Under the pieces are notes generated by a model. It was not told the origin of the DNA, made no database searches, and was given only the letters and a program-made list of their open reading frames with translations. Shown piece by piece: positions 30,574-40,262 of a stretch of DNA of 64,000 nt; position 1 is the stretch's first letter; every line of letters starts with the position of its first letter. Origin of the DNA: Blastobasis lacticolella (taxonomy: Eukaryota; Arthropoda; Insecta; Lepidoptera; Blastobasidae); NCBI GenBank assembly GCA_905147135.1, contig LR990053.1:11544501-11608500 (forward strand). The letters are read 5' to 3'. The position numbers and the translations under genes were made by a program.

Positions 30574-32712
30574 AAGTCTATTTTGTTTTTTGTTTGTAGT
30601 ATAGTACTTGTCTTTAATACAAATCGAGCATTTTTAATAGTTAAGTTAAAACGAATTCAAGATTGTTTATTTTATTAATTATGAGTTACAGAGTTTTTAA
30701 AACTTATGTTTAATTGTTTTTATAAATATGTTATCTACCTAAAATTCATAATATTCTGTATTTTTAGATTAAAAAAGAACAAAATCAGGCTTTGTAAAAA
30801 GTTGGACAGCATTCGAATATTTGAAGTAGATATTGGCATTGCATAGGTATTAAATTCCAATACACTATTTCGAATGAGAAGTGCAACACATGATGAAAAC
30901 GTAAAATTATCGACAGTCGAAATTACTTTTCGATGAATCGTATTTAAAGTTCGAATAAACAGATTAACCTGCTAAAAATATATAACAGGAATCCCATTCC
31001 TTTTGCTGATTCCACCATTGTGGATGCGTGCACAATACAGAGTGGTTTCGCGTGTGGTCCCAATTTATTGCAAATGAACTGTATCGCGGTGACAAATGCG
31101 GCATTTCAACGTATTTCAATTATTTGCGGTGTATGAGGACAATTGCCAACTGTTGTTTTTTTGGCGGGACAAAAATAACAGCATCAAAATAGGACCGCAG
31201 CGAAATTAATCCTGTTTGGAAAGTTAATCGCGTACCGGTTTACGATAAAAATAATATCGAGGATAATATTGTGGTTAATGAGGTTTTACTATGAAATTAT
31301 AATGTGATTTATTATTTTTAATTTCTTTTAACTGTACTTCAGTTTTACAGCAATGAAGTACCTATGATACAATTAATTTTTAAATTAGGATTTTGTGTCA
31401 TGACCGGCAGAGTAGTATGTAGTGCCAAACTAGCCACCCACGGATCTAAAAAATAAGCCATTCTGCGCTAAATAGAAGTGAAGCATACAAGGTCCGACAA
31501 TTTCTGGACAATTTATTTTGTTGGACATGATTTACACACTCACACATTACCACGTACACAGTATTTTATACATTTCACGTTATTCGATTAAATTCAAATT
31601 CTACAAAGATGGCATGCTGGTTGGATCTTTACTTTGGTTATAGTGAGTGATACCAGACGAAGATTTCCTAAATGTCCCGCGTTTTTCGGGATACGCTTTC
31701 ACTCACCAGAATCTACATTTGAATCGGTTGCGGGTAGTCGTGCCCTACCTTCTTTAGAGAAGGTTATTTATTATAATACCTACAATATGCCGAAATCAAC
31801 TAATTGTAGCTTACATACTTGTAACCAAAATAAAATTCGCTTTTTTATTGTATACTGTTAATTTCTTGTCACGCCAACAATTTTCCAATTGCCGTAAAAT
31901 CCGACCCGATAAAAGTGGAAAGTGAGATCCAAAGCGCAAACCTTGTCCGATACACATAAACTAGCGAAACCGCGGGCCTACTCGGAGCTCGACCGACGAC
32001 TTCTATTTTACAACTTTATCGTCGTAAAATCTAATGAATTGTTGGAGGGTGCGAATACCTACAGACGAAAGCCGAGCCTAGCCTTGATATACGAAATCGC
32101 ATGTAAATTTCCGTTTACACTCATTGTATTTCTGATTGGAATTAACAGCCTATAACAGTCCACTGATGGACTTGTGCCTCCTCAAGATTAAAAAATAATG
32201 ACGTCACAAAACTTCTCTCCAGAACAATATTAAAACTAGAACTGTTCGTTATATTAGATAACGGGTATTTATAACGGTATAGAAATATACTTATAACACC
32301 TAGTATTAATACATAATATTTTCTGCTACTAATACATATATTGTCATTTCACATAACACAAGATAACCAAACCACCTATTTTTTACAACCACCCAATTAA
32401 CTTCATCAAAAGTCGCAAAGCTTATATTTGTACGTAGTAATGCAAATATATTGATTAATAATGCATTTTATATGCAATTTTGTTCCCCAATGTACAAAAT
32501 TAATTATAAATAATAATTCAAACTGAAAAACGGCGATCGTTAACGGTAAACATAATATTATATAATAGCATAACGTTCTGTTATGTTATATGAATATAAC
32601 GGATCCGCGCACCACTAATTAAAATAAACGTACAGTAATGAGGTCATGGTACGAATTTGAAATGCAAGGTTAAAGTAATTTTGCAATAATTTTTTTTTAT
32701 TTTTTATTTTAT
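30574..32712. other. Unique sequence, about 2.1 kb, no gene seen
   Basis: Frames at 31634-31861 and 31922-32155 are open, but their products are unrecognisable. A SINE-C scrap (CAGCCTATAACAGTCCACTG) lies at about 32147-32170. Confidence 0.4.
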
Positions 32713-32950
32713 ACTGTAGGCAAACAGGCAAGCGGGCCACCTGATGGAAAGTGGTCACCACTGCCTATAGACATAAGCAACACCGAGACTATGGCCAATG
32801 CGTTGCCCACCTCTATAACACGTTACTCTGGCAGTAAAAAGGCAAATATCCCTCCACTGCCAAAGCCACAGTTCCCCAAATTCCCACCCCATGGAGCTCT
32901 GGAAACCTTACTCACCGGCAGAAACACAACCCTATTTAAAAGAGTATTGT
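32713..32950 (-). mobile_element. Repeat D2, best-preserved copy
   Basis: The plus strand carries TGTAGGCAAACAGGCAAGCG, GGCCACCTGATGGAAAGTGG, GCCAATGCGTTGCCCACCTC, CTGGCAGTAAAAAGGCAAAT and CCAAAGCCACAGTTCCCCAA. It then has GGAGCTCTGGAAACCTTACT and GGCAGAAACACAACCCTATT. The upper end (AAAAGAGTATTG) is also seen at 35880. Confidence 0.85.
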
Positions 32951-32957
32951 AAATAGA

Positions 32958-33100
32958 TAATCTTGAACAAACTCACATAGCGCCATCTAGCCGTACGGCT
33001 TAGGGATTAGTAGTAACTACTATAAAGCTTGTACTATGAATGCTAGCTAGATAACTGATACCTATACTACTTAAATACTTTTAAATACCTACCTACTTTA
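32958..33100 (-). mobile_element. SINE-B, 3' part with short insertion
   Basis: CTTGAACAAACTCACATAGC, GCCATCTAGCCG, then GGGATTAGTAGTAACTACTA replaces the usual spacer before AAAGCTTGTACTATGAATGC. The head is absent. Confidence 0.75.
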
Positions 33101-33261
33101 GGGCTTGTGGTAGGCTCCTGGTCTACGGAGGTTTCAGCTAAGACCTATGTCAATGCTCAATGCGACTATTCGCATTGAACGCCTTCAGAATGTGCTGCTT
33201 AATTCGATTCTGCTGAATACCACACGACTCATTTGAGCTAATTATTCTGAGATTGTTATAT

Positions 33262-33389
33262 GAGCGCCGGTGGCTGTACACTCCATTGTAATTATCTGAT
33301 CTGCCAAATCAAGGATGGTCAAGGCCCAGGCCCTCGTGTTGTGAGAGCACAACGGGAACATTAAAGCCAAGATATATTTCTTAAATTAA
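33262..33389 (+). mobile_element. SINE-A, internally deleted, with exact 19-bp TSD
   Basis: The first 13 bases of the head (GAGCGCCGGTGGC) are joined directly to TGTACACTCCATTGTAATTA. The copy then continues to ACATTAAAGCCAAGAT. The 19 bases at 33243-33261 are repeated exactly at 33390-33408. The B box is gone, so this copy could not drive its own transcription. Confidence 0.92.
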
Positions 33390-33419
33390 TATTCTGAGAT
33401 TGTTATATTTATTTGAACA

Positions 33420-33475
33420 AATCTTGGACAAATTCAAATAGCGCCTAAACTAATTATCTACTTGTTTTTTATTTG
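33420..33475 (-). mobile_element. SINE-B scrap
   Basis: ATCTTGGACAAATTCAAATA, GCGCCTAAACTAATTATC and a trace of ACTTGTTTTTTATTTG. Short. Confidence 0.5.
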
Positions 33476-33524
33476 CTGCCGACCGAAGTCTAGGTGACGA
33501 AGTTTATGAATGTTACATGGAATT

Positions 33525-33735
33525 CATCATCATCATCACAGCCCATAACAGTCCACTGCAGGACTTCGGGCCTCTCCCACGAAAGGGGAGGTCATTGCCA
33601 TAATCTCCACGCTTGGCAGGCGGGTTGGAGATCGCAGTGCAGTTGATGTAAATCTACCCAGAAAGATGCTGCTGCCCACCTTTCGGATTTGTCCCTTAGT
33701 CGCCTCTTACGACACCCACGGGAAGAGATGGGGGA
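33525..33735 (-). mobile_element. SINE-C with exact 12-bp TSD
   Basis: CATCATCATCATCACAGCCC through GTTGGAGATCGCAGTG and TTAGTCGCCTCTTACGACAC, 5' truncated after CCCACGGG. TTACATGGAATT flanks it at 33513-33524 and 33736-33747. Confidence 0.92.
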
Positions 33736-33747
33736 TTACATGGAATT

Positions 33748-34893
33748 ATATATTGCCAACTCCAAGTTCGGGCGACCTAGTTTGTTAAGCTTTGACGGTC
33801 ACCACAGTTCTCTATACGGTAATTACTTATTAGAATGCTATATAAATTCGTAACCATAATATATTAGGCGGTACAAATAAAGCATGCGAAGCCTATGTAA
33901 CCACTATGTGCTAATATCACCACACCTAGGGTTCCTGATTAAACTATTGCTATTCGAAATTTAATAGTATTTCTAAACATTAATTACAATCGAAAATTAC
34001 AGTAAATCATAAGCAACTTCGAAAATACTGAATAGTTTGCGTACGAAGCCTAATTTGATGTTTCGTTTAATCATTTGTCAAATTCATGTTGGCCAATTGC
34101 TGATTAAATGCTTGACCGGGAGCGTAACCTTATCTAATGGTTAATTTAGGGTGCTTTTCGAAGGGTGTGATACCAAAACTTTTAAGGATTAAAACTATGT
34201 TTGATCCGTATCTGACCACCGACCCTTGATGGTAAACTTTTATTGCCCATTATATTAAAGTTAAATTACGTAAAATTAAATCTTTATTTAAATATCTCTT
34301 TCATAGATATATAAAACACAGCTTTACATACTTACAGCTAAACACATACACACACAGCAGCAGCTTTCATACATTAGAGAGGTCATTTATAATGATCGCT
34401 CCAGAAAAAGATAAACTGCCGTAAAAACGATTTACACGCGGATAAAGTCGCGGGCAAAAGCTAGTATATAATACATATAAATTACAGAAATTACTGGTAT
34501 CAATCAGGAGACCTGGGACAATTAAACTATTTTTGCGAGCACACAATGTGTCTACACCGAGAACATATTGTATGCTCACTCTCCGTAGACTCCATGGGAA
34601 ATGTAGCCTTTTAGGTAAGTCCAGCTGAATTACCTAAAGCACTATGGAAAATACTCCCTAAAGCTTGGGCAAGGGCAAGCGGTGGTGAGGTCGTGATCCG
34701 TAGCGCCAACAGCGCGTCGCCGATACAACCCCGCCGAAAAGATTGATTGCGGATCGTCCCCAAAGAATTCGACGCCACTTTGATTTGGGAGCGTATGTAG
34801 TTTTTGTAGCTCAACATAAGTAACGGTAACCTTTCGGGATTAGATCTCTTGCTATTTGCTAAGTTGTAAGATGATTATAAATTGTAATTTTGT
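33748..34893. other. Unique sequence with a Repeat E scrap
   Basis: TTACACGCGGATAAAGTCGC followed by GGGCAAAAGCTAGTA near 34431-34465 is the familiar end of a Repeat E-type element. Open frames here are not recognisable. Confidence 0.4.
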
Positions 34894-34904
34894 ACAAGAT
34901 GTAT

Positions 34905-35257
34905 GAAAAAGTTATAATAATCATCTTGGTGTAAATTCCTGATTGTGCTCTCGCGCACGAGGGCCCGAGGTCCGCCTTGACCATGATCCAGGGTTTAGCA
35001 GATCAGATAATACAGTAGAGCGACTTCCATCTAACCTCCATGACCCTGCTACCAGGGGAACCTGACCAGATTGGATCATGGTTACACTTACACTTACATT
35101 CAGTCGTCTGAATGTGCAAGTTTTATCACGATGTTTTCCCTCACCGTAAGAGCATCGGTTAGAAAAGAACCATAGGTACATGGCGCAGTGGAATTCGAAC
35201 CCGGGACCTCTTGTTTACGAGTCGGACTCCGTAACCACTAGGCCACCGGTGTTCCGA
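34905..35257 (-). mobile_element. SINE-A, full length, 11-bp TSD
   Basis: Tail TAATCATCTTGGTG, body, and head with B box GAATTCGAACCC and GGCCACCGGTGTTCC. ACAAGATGTAT occurs at 34894-34904 and 35258-35268. Confidence 0.93.
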
Positions 35258-35268
35258 ACAAGATGTAT

Positions 35269-35819
35269 AATTTACTTTATTATATCGTTAATTTTCTTGA
35301 TATGTAATTTTTCTGGTAAAATCTCACATTGTTTTATTCGAATCAAATAACTTACTAATTAAATATTGTTCCCTGCGAAATCCTAAACGCTGCGAGTTCT
35401 CAGCTTGGCGGGTTTCACCAATTTTCGCGCCAATTTACGTATAAATAAAGCAAAATTAATTAGGTAAGTTAATATTCGTGTGCCACGTCCGCCAATATTT
35501 CTCAGTGAGTTCATATTCCATGAGCGGGCGTTAGAGCACGTAACGCTTTTGTGTTCTCGCAAAGGTTTATGTTATCGACAGTACACACAGTTAGCTGTTT
35601 TTCCCGCGTCGACCTCATGCAAATTAACTGGAGTTCGATACTTCTGAATATGTATGCGATGGCGAGCTTCCGGGCTCGGTGAGCCACTGCGTTACGTTTA
35701 AGCGCAACTGTTCGTCATGAGCTTCACAAAATGTACGAGCTAATTGCTCCTAATGCCATATTTCAGCTTGTTCTATTTAGCTGTTGGTTAATTTGAATGC
35801 TTTTGGTTCTATATGAGCA
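35269..35819. other. Unique sequence, nothing seen
   Basis: GC-richer near 35510-35720, but with no recognisable frame. Confidence 0.35.
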
Positions 35820-35940
35820 AATCCCCACTCCATGAAGTACTGGAAACATTACTTACCGGCAGAAACACAATGCTATTTAAAAGAGTATCGTTTAGCTGCG
35901 GTATTCTGTAAGGTGGAGGTACTTCCCCAGTCTGGCGGCT
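35820..35940 (-). mobile_element. Repeat D2, 5' end only
   Basis: AATCCCCACTCCATGAAGTA, CTGGAAACATTACTTACCGG and CAGAAACACAATGCTATTTA match 32885-32945. The frame continues over the join with non-repeat sequence, extending the D2 5' boundary beyond other copies. Confidence 0.6.
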
Positions 35941-36534
35941 CCTATTCGAACGTTATACCCGCTTTGCCCTACCTCTCTTACATAATCATAATTCTACAAA
36001 TAATTCTATTAACAAAAAATAAACAAACATAACAAACGATACATACAATTCTTGAAATAAACGAAAAATAACTATCTTATAAATAAACCGTAAATCTTTA
36101 CGGATCCAAACGATCTAAACGACAATGACCTGCCTCGCTCAAAGAACTACTATCACATTGTAATGAACACATTCGAGAACATCAAAATTCAAAATTTCTT
36201 TATTGATTAGGACATTAAATATCTCTTTCAATCATCAAAAAGGAGGGGGTAGGAAAGTAGGAAGGAAACACACAGTGACACGCTGACCGCACTATGGCCG
36301 CGGCAAACCCACCCCATGCCATCCACGACCGGACCGTTCCCGACAATGCCAGGCAGAGCCGGACCGCGCTCGATATATTATATAGGTATGTCTAGTATAA
36401 TTAAGAAACATCACCTAAAAGAGTAAGTCAGTCCACCAAGGCAGCACTTGTTCACGAGTATAACGCAGGGCGCAGCCATCGTCAAATTCAACCATATTTG
36501 ACCCGGCCCCCACGCCACCGCCAGATAGACTTTT
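35941..36534. other. Unique sequence, nothing firm
   Basis: A GC-rich patch at about 36240-36370 and 36470-36534 leads into the pyrimidine tract. No coding signal. Confidence 0.35.
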
Positions 36535-36757
36535 AATATACGCTCCCACCCTACTCTATCCTATCCCTACCCTACCGCTACCCCGACCCTATCCTACCGC
36601 TATCTTACCCCTACCCTACCATATCAATACCTACCCCTATCTAACCCCTACCCTACTCTTACTACTACCCTACCCTATCACTACCTACCCCTATCACTAC
36701 CTACCCCAATCTCACCCCTACCCTACTCTTACTACTACCCTACACCTTCCCTACCGC
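36535..36757. repeat. CTACCC/CTATC pyrimidine-rich tract, about 220 bp
   Basis: Irregular units such as CCCTACCCTA, ACCTACCCCTATC and CTTACTACTACCC. Flanking GCAGACAGAAGACACCGTCT and ATGTCGCTTCTGCTTCG suggest it is the core of a Repeat E-type element like that at 29030-29345. Confidence 0.7.
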
Positions 36758-36963
36758 AGACAGAAGACACCGTCTTCTTCATTCATTCGATTTTCATATG
36801 CAATGATGTCGGTATAATATAGGTATGTCGCTTCTGCTTCGAAATACCACCTCGTAGTCATATAACCCCTTATTTAAACAATAAATCAATGTTAAATATG
36901 GCATCTAGGCAGAGGTTGCATCTTGCATGTGTCCTGTTTGATGTGATGAAGTTTAAGCAACCT

Positions 36964-37221
36964 CATTACTTATATGAAAAAATTAAGATAACTTCGCTTC
37001 AGTAGAGATATGGCAGTAGAACTGCACGTGTTCCTCTGTCGGTTCATAAGCATGGGTCTGCAGCTTTTAGGGGCAGTTTCCGCTATCAAGCAACGAAGTG
37101 CTGGAATAACATACCCCCTCCAATAAGAATGTTAGGCACAAAGGGCATATTTAAGAAACATTATAAAAGTCATCTTTTAGAAATCCAGAAGGAGGGTATT
37201 CCAGAGCACTTCTTGCGATAG
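36964..37221 (+). pseudogene. LINE C-terminal ORF fragment (PPPIR type)
   Basis: One frame runs 85 codons with a single internal stop at about 37006-37008: YGSRTARVPLSVHKHGSAAF, RGSFRYQATKCWNNIPPPIR, MLGTKGIFKKHYKSHLLEIQ, ending PEHFLR and TAG at 37219-37221. The arginine-rich strand followed by FR-x-SFRY, a CWN block and a short FKK tail is the common end of LINE reverse transcriptases (CR1-like by pattern). It is the only copy in the window. Confidence 0.72.
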
Positions 37222-37639
37222 CGGAACTTACCATATGGATTACTTGCATAAACAGCCATGTCCTGTTTTGAGTTTTCTGGCCATCACATTGCTAATTTTT
37301 TTTATTTTTTTGTCCAAATCTGTTCAGCGCTTTGGGCGTTGAAAAGTAGCAGACGAACAGACAGATGTCATAGCTTTTATTTTTATTTTTTATTTTATTT
37401 ATTTATTTTCCAACAAATTTTGCGTTTGCAGTGTTGATTGGTAATTGAAAATGTGGAACATGTAACTACACACTGATATATCACATTACTCACTAGATGT
37501 TTTGAAAAAATATTTCATGGGTCTTGGCTGAAAATCAGTGTGTTGCCCTTCAAGGTAATATTGTGCTGAGCCACAACCCTTTTGTGTTGCTGCAGCGCAC
37601 ACATACAGCTTATATATTAAGTGTTTTTTTTTGTTTAAG
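37222..37639. other. Low-complexity and unidentified sequence
   Basis: Probable 3' UTR of the preceding LINE piece, then a T-rich tract (37375-37410). GTTCAGCGCTTTGGGCGTTG and ACGAACAGACAGATG resemble Repeat E fragments. Confidence 0.35.
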
Positions 37640-37738
37640 TAAGATTTTTAATTTTTATTTATTGTTTAGGTATAAGTTGATGTGTGTGCATGGAGTGCCA
37701 AATAAATACCTTTCTATTCTATTCTATTCTATTCTATT
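37640..37738 (+). mobile_element. Retroposon 3' end with TTCTA microsatellite tail
   Basis: GTTGATGTGTGTGCATGGAG, TGCCAAATAAATACCTT, then at least six TTCTA units at about 37714-37738. The AATAAA signal just before the array fits a retroposon terminus. Confidence 0.55.
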
Positions 37739-38127
37739 CGTATGTATGATTTAGGTATAACATGAAAATTCCAATAGAGTGTCCATCTACACTCTACGTT
37801 ACCGAGTATTTTTTGGCGTTAACTCAATGCCACATGCGTCACTAATACATACCTACACTTTGGCTGCGAAATTATTCAATGCTATAAGTACCGGCTATAG
37901 TGTTTTGTGGCGCCCAATCAGGACTTCTTTCATACAAGAAAGCTCCTTGAAGCATTTGGCCCTTTCAGCGTGTTTGCAGCCGACCGCTAAAACGGAGAGG
38001 TCACTGGAATTGTCCCAGCGGGGGTCGGTTGCGACCATTTTCCGCGACTTAGGTGTCGTCGGGAGATGAGTTGTAGTGTTGTACCTATCGGGGAGGGTCT
38101 AACTGCGCCGGCGAGGTCAAGCCCATT
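37739..38127. other. Unique sequence, open stretch not recognised
   Basis: A 96-codon frame at 37779-38069 has no recognisable domain, no splice signals that I trust, and no copy elsewhere. Confidence 0.35.
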
Positions 38128-38330
38128 AGGGATGAGTCATACTATTCGGATGTGGAATTAGCTCCCAACCACAGTGTTTCCCTTAGACTATGACATGGGA
38201 TTGTTCAAGAGGTATATTAGAGATCTCCCCAGAGGCGGGCAACGCATTGGCGACTCTCCTGGTGTTACTGTTGTCCAAAGGCGGCGGTACCATTTTCCAT
38301 CAGGTGGCCCGCTTGCCTGTTTGTATGATA
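38128..38330 (+). pseudogene. LINE-W C-terminus and 3' tail
   Basis: TCATACTATTCGGATGTGGA, AGTGTTTCCCTTAGACTATG, then a frame with FPLDYDMGLFKRYIRDLPRG and QRIGDSPGVTVVQRR. The tail reads GTGGCCCGCTTGCCTGTTTG. Compared with 22640 this copy keeps GGGCAACGCATTGGCGACTC intact. Confidence 0.78.
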
Positions 38331-38361
38331 ACATAAAAACAATTGGTAGACCAATAGATAA

Positions 38362-38432
38362 GTGAACTAACTGATGGAAAGTGGGCGCCACTGCCTATGG
38401 ACATTGTCAATACTCATGCGGTGCCACCTCTA
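38362..38432 (-). mobile_element. LINE-W/D2 tail piece, inverted next to 38128-38330
   Basis: ACTGATGGAAAGTGGGCGCC, ACTGCCTATGGACATTGTCA and CATGCGGTGCCACCTC. With the neighbouring copy it forms a tail-to-tail inverted pair separated by about 30 bp. Confidence 0.65.
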
Positions 38433-39037
38433 AGTCACCTTGCCGTTTATCCAGGGCGATTAAACCTGGAGAAATTCATTTAGGGTTTCATTGAGTTTTC
38501 ATCGAATTTCTGTGGACATCTTCCGCTCCATCATCACACCCTGGGTACCTTCTAATAGTCTTCGATTACTTCGATTCGACCGTATAGTTAGTAGTAGTAG
38601 TGTAATGATTTTATAAATCAAACGTCCCCCAACTCGACATAGTCGCATTCGATAGTTCTTGCGGTCACCTTCTGTATATATGTTAAGCTTATTTGGCTTG
38701 CTTACGAGAGGATATAAAATTTGAATTCAATCGATCATCGGAAAGCATATAATGCTTTTGAGTTTTAATTACTTACACAGAGCAGGACAGGTAAAATTAA
38801 ATAAAAAGCTTGTGAAAACGCTAAGAGTACTTGCCACAACGTTATAACGTACTTTACAGAGAAGAATATATTTTAAATATAGGTCTAATCCCCATACAAA
38901 CTTCAACTTCCTAATTAAAAATGTACTGTGCCCGTGGGTCAAGTTTTGATATTTATCCCAAATGTTAGACCGGAAAGAAAACTGTAATTGTACCAAGTTT
39001 AATTATAAGTGGTTCAGCTTTCTATCTTTCTGTCTTT
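38433..39037. other. Unique sequence, nothing seen
   Basis: No recognisable signal. Confidence 0.35.
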
Positions 39038-39232
39038 GATGAAACTTGCACATTCAGACGACTGAATGTGTAACCATGATCCAATCTGGTCTGGTTCCCA
39101 AGGTAATAGGGTCACGGAGGTCAGATGGCAGTCGCTGCACTGAAATTACCCGATCTGCCAAATCCTGGATCATGGTCAAGGCGGCCCTCGTGAGCGAGAG
39201 CACAATCGGGACACTGACGCGAAGATGATTAT
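39038..39232 (+). mobile_element. SINE-A, 5' truncated
   Basis: From GATGAAACTTGCACATTCAG through CGGAGGTCAGATGGCAGTCG to CAATCGGGACACTGACGCGA and AGATGATTATTTAT. No TSD identified. Confidence 0.88.
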
Positions 39233-39754
39233 TTATATTATTATATTCTGAGACATACACCAACAAACAAACCGACATACAGTAAAAAATTCTAAAAGCA
39301 ATGTTATTCATTCTTCAAAAATACACAATATGCGTAATTGAGCAATGTATATTTTTTTTCCCATAACATCCACAATTATCTGCACCTACACCATCCCCAC
39401 ATTGTTACGGCTGCTACCTTGTTTAACAATACCCACAGAGATTCCCGGTCAGTATTTAGCCCCTTTATTTAAAAAATGGGCTTGCTTTCGCAAAGCCGAA
39501 TTTCCTCTTTGCAGCACATTTTTCAACCGAGGACGTGCGGGCTCGCTACGCCTCTCCCTTGTTCCGGCTTAAAACAAGAATTCCATGCAGTAGGTGACTC
39601 TTTTACGACAATGCCTAATGTGGTTCTCCCGTACCGGTTTCCTTCCGTCGCTATGTATTTTTCATGAGCCAACTGAACGTGGTTCCGACGGTATAATTAG
39701 TCACAATGTAACTCTTTAATCTGGTCGTCTTTTGCGCCTTGTGTCAATAGTTTT
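39233..39754. other. Unique sequence, nothing firm
   Basis: A GC-richer patch at 39480-39600 is open in two frames, but neither product is recognisable. Confidence 0.35.
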
Positions 39755-39835
39755 TTTTTATTTACCACTTAGATGGCAAACAAGCTTAGGTGTGGCTTGC
39801 CTGTTGGCAAGCAGTCACCGCAGCCTATTTCTAAT
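39755..39835 (-). mobile_element. LINE-Y 3' end fragment
   Basis: TTACCACTTAGATGGCAAAC, AAGCTTAGGTGTGGC and GGCAAGCAGTCACCGCAGCC correspond to the reverse complement of the LINE-Y tail at 11155-11245 (GGTGGCAAACAAGCTTATTG on that strand). Confidence 0.6.
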
Positions 39836-39859
39836 TTATGTATTTCGATTTAACCATGT

Positions 39860-39925
39860 GTCAATTTACATCATCTCTGCCTGCCCTTACGGGACATAGG
39901 CGTAACATTATGTATGTATGAATGG
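39860..39925. repeat. Repeat F, inverted relative to 9440-9545
   Basis: TCTCTGCCTGCCCTTACGGG, ACATAGGCGTAACATTATG then TATGTATG. Short and diverged. Confidence 0.5.
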
Positions 39926-40114
39926 TTAAGAAAATCATTAGTTTATAATCTAACATAGTTATTTACTGTGCATGATGTTAAAATGTAATACGTATAAAAT
40001 ATGTACTTCTGCCTAATAACTTACTCTCATGCTACATTTTGTGTGGAATAAATGGTTTTGTATTATAAAAGAACGTATTTATATTTTGTATTTGTCTAGT
40101 TATCGAAAAACCCC

Positions 40115-40262
40115 GTGAAGTGGCCAACGGCAACAGGCAAACGGGCCACCTGATGGAAAGTGGTCACCGCCGGCTATAGACGTCACCATTGTTCACCTCT
40201 AAAGATACCTCCTCCTACCAACATCCTCTTAAAGGATCCCATAACATAGTCCAAAGGAAACA
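40115..40262 (-). pseudogene. LINE-W tail fragment
   Basis: CAACAGGCAAACGGGCCACC, TGGAAAGTGGTCACCGCCGG, then TAAAGGATCCCATAACATAG and TCCAAAGGAAACACT. The last two blocks match the coding end of 22640-22740, confirming LINE-W rather than D2. Confidence 0.75.

Noticed and set aside
37704..37738. CRISPR-like or satellite array
   Set aside because: Simple pentanucleotide TTCTA microsatellite at a retroposon 3' end; no spacers.
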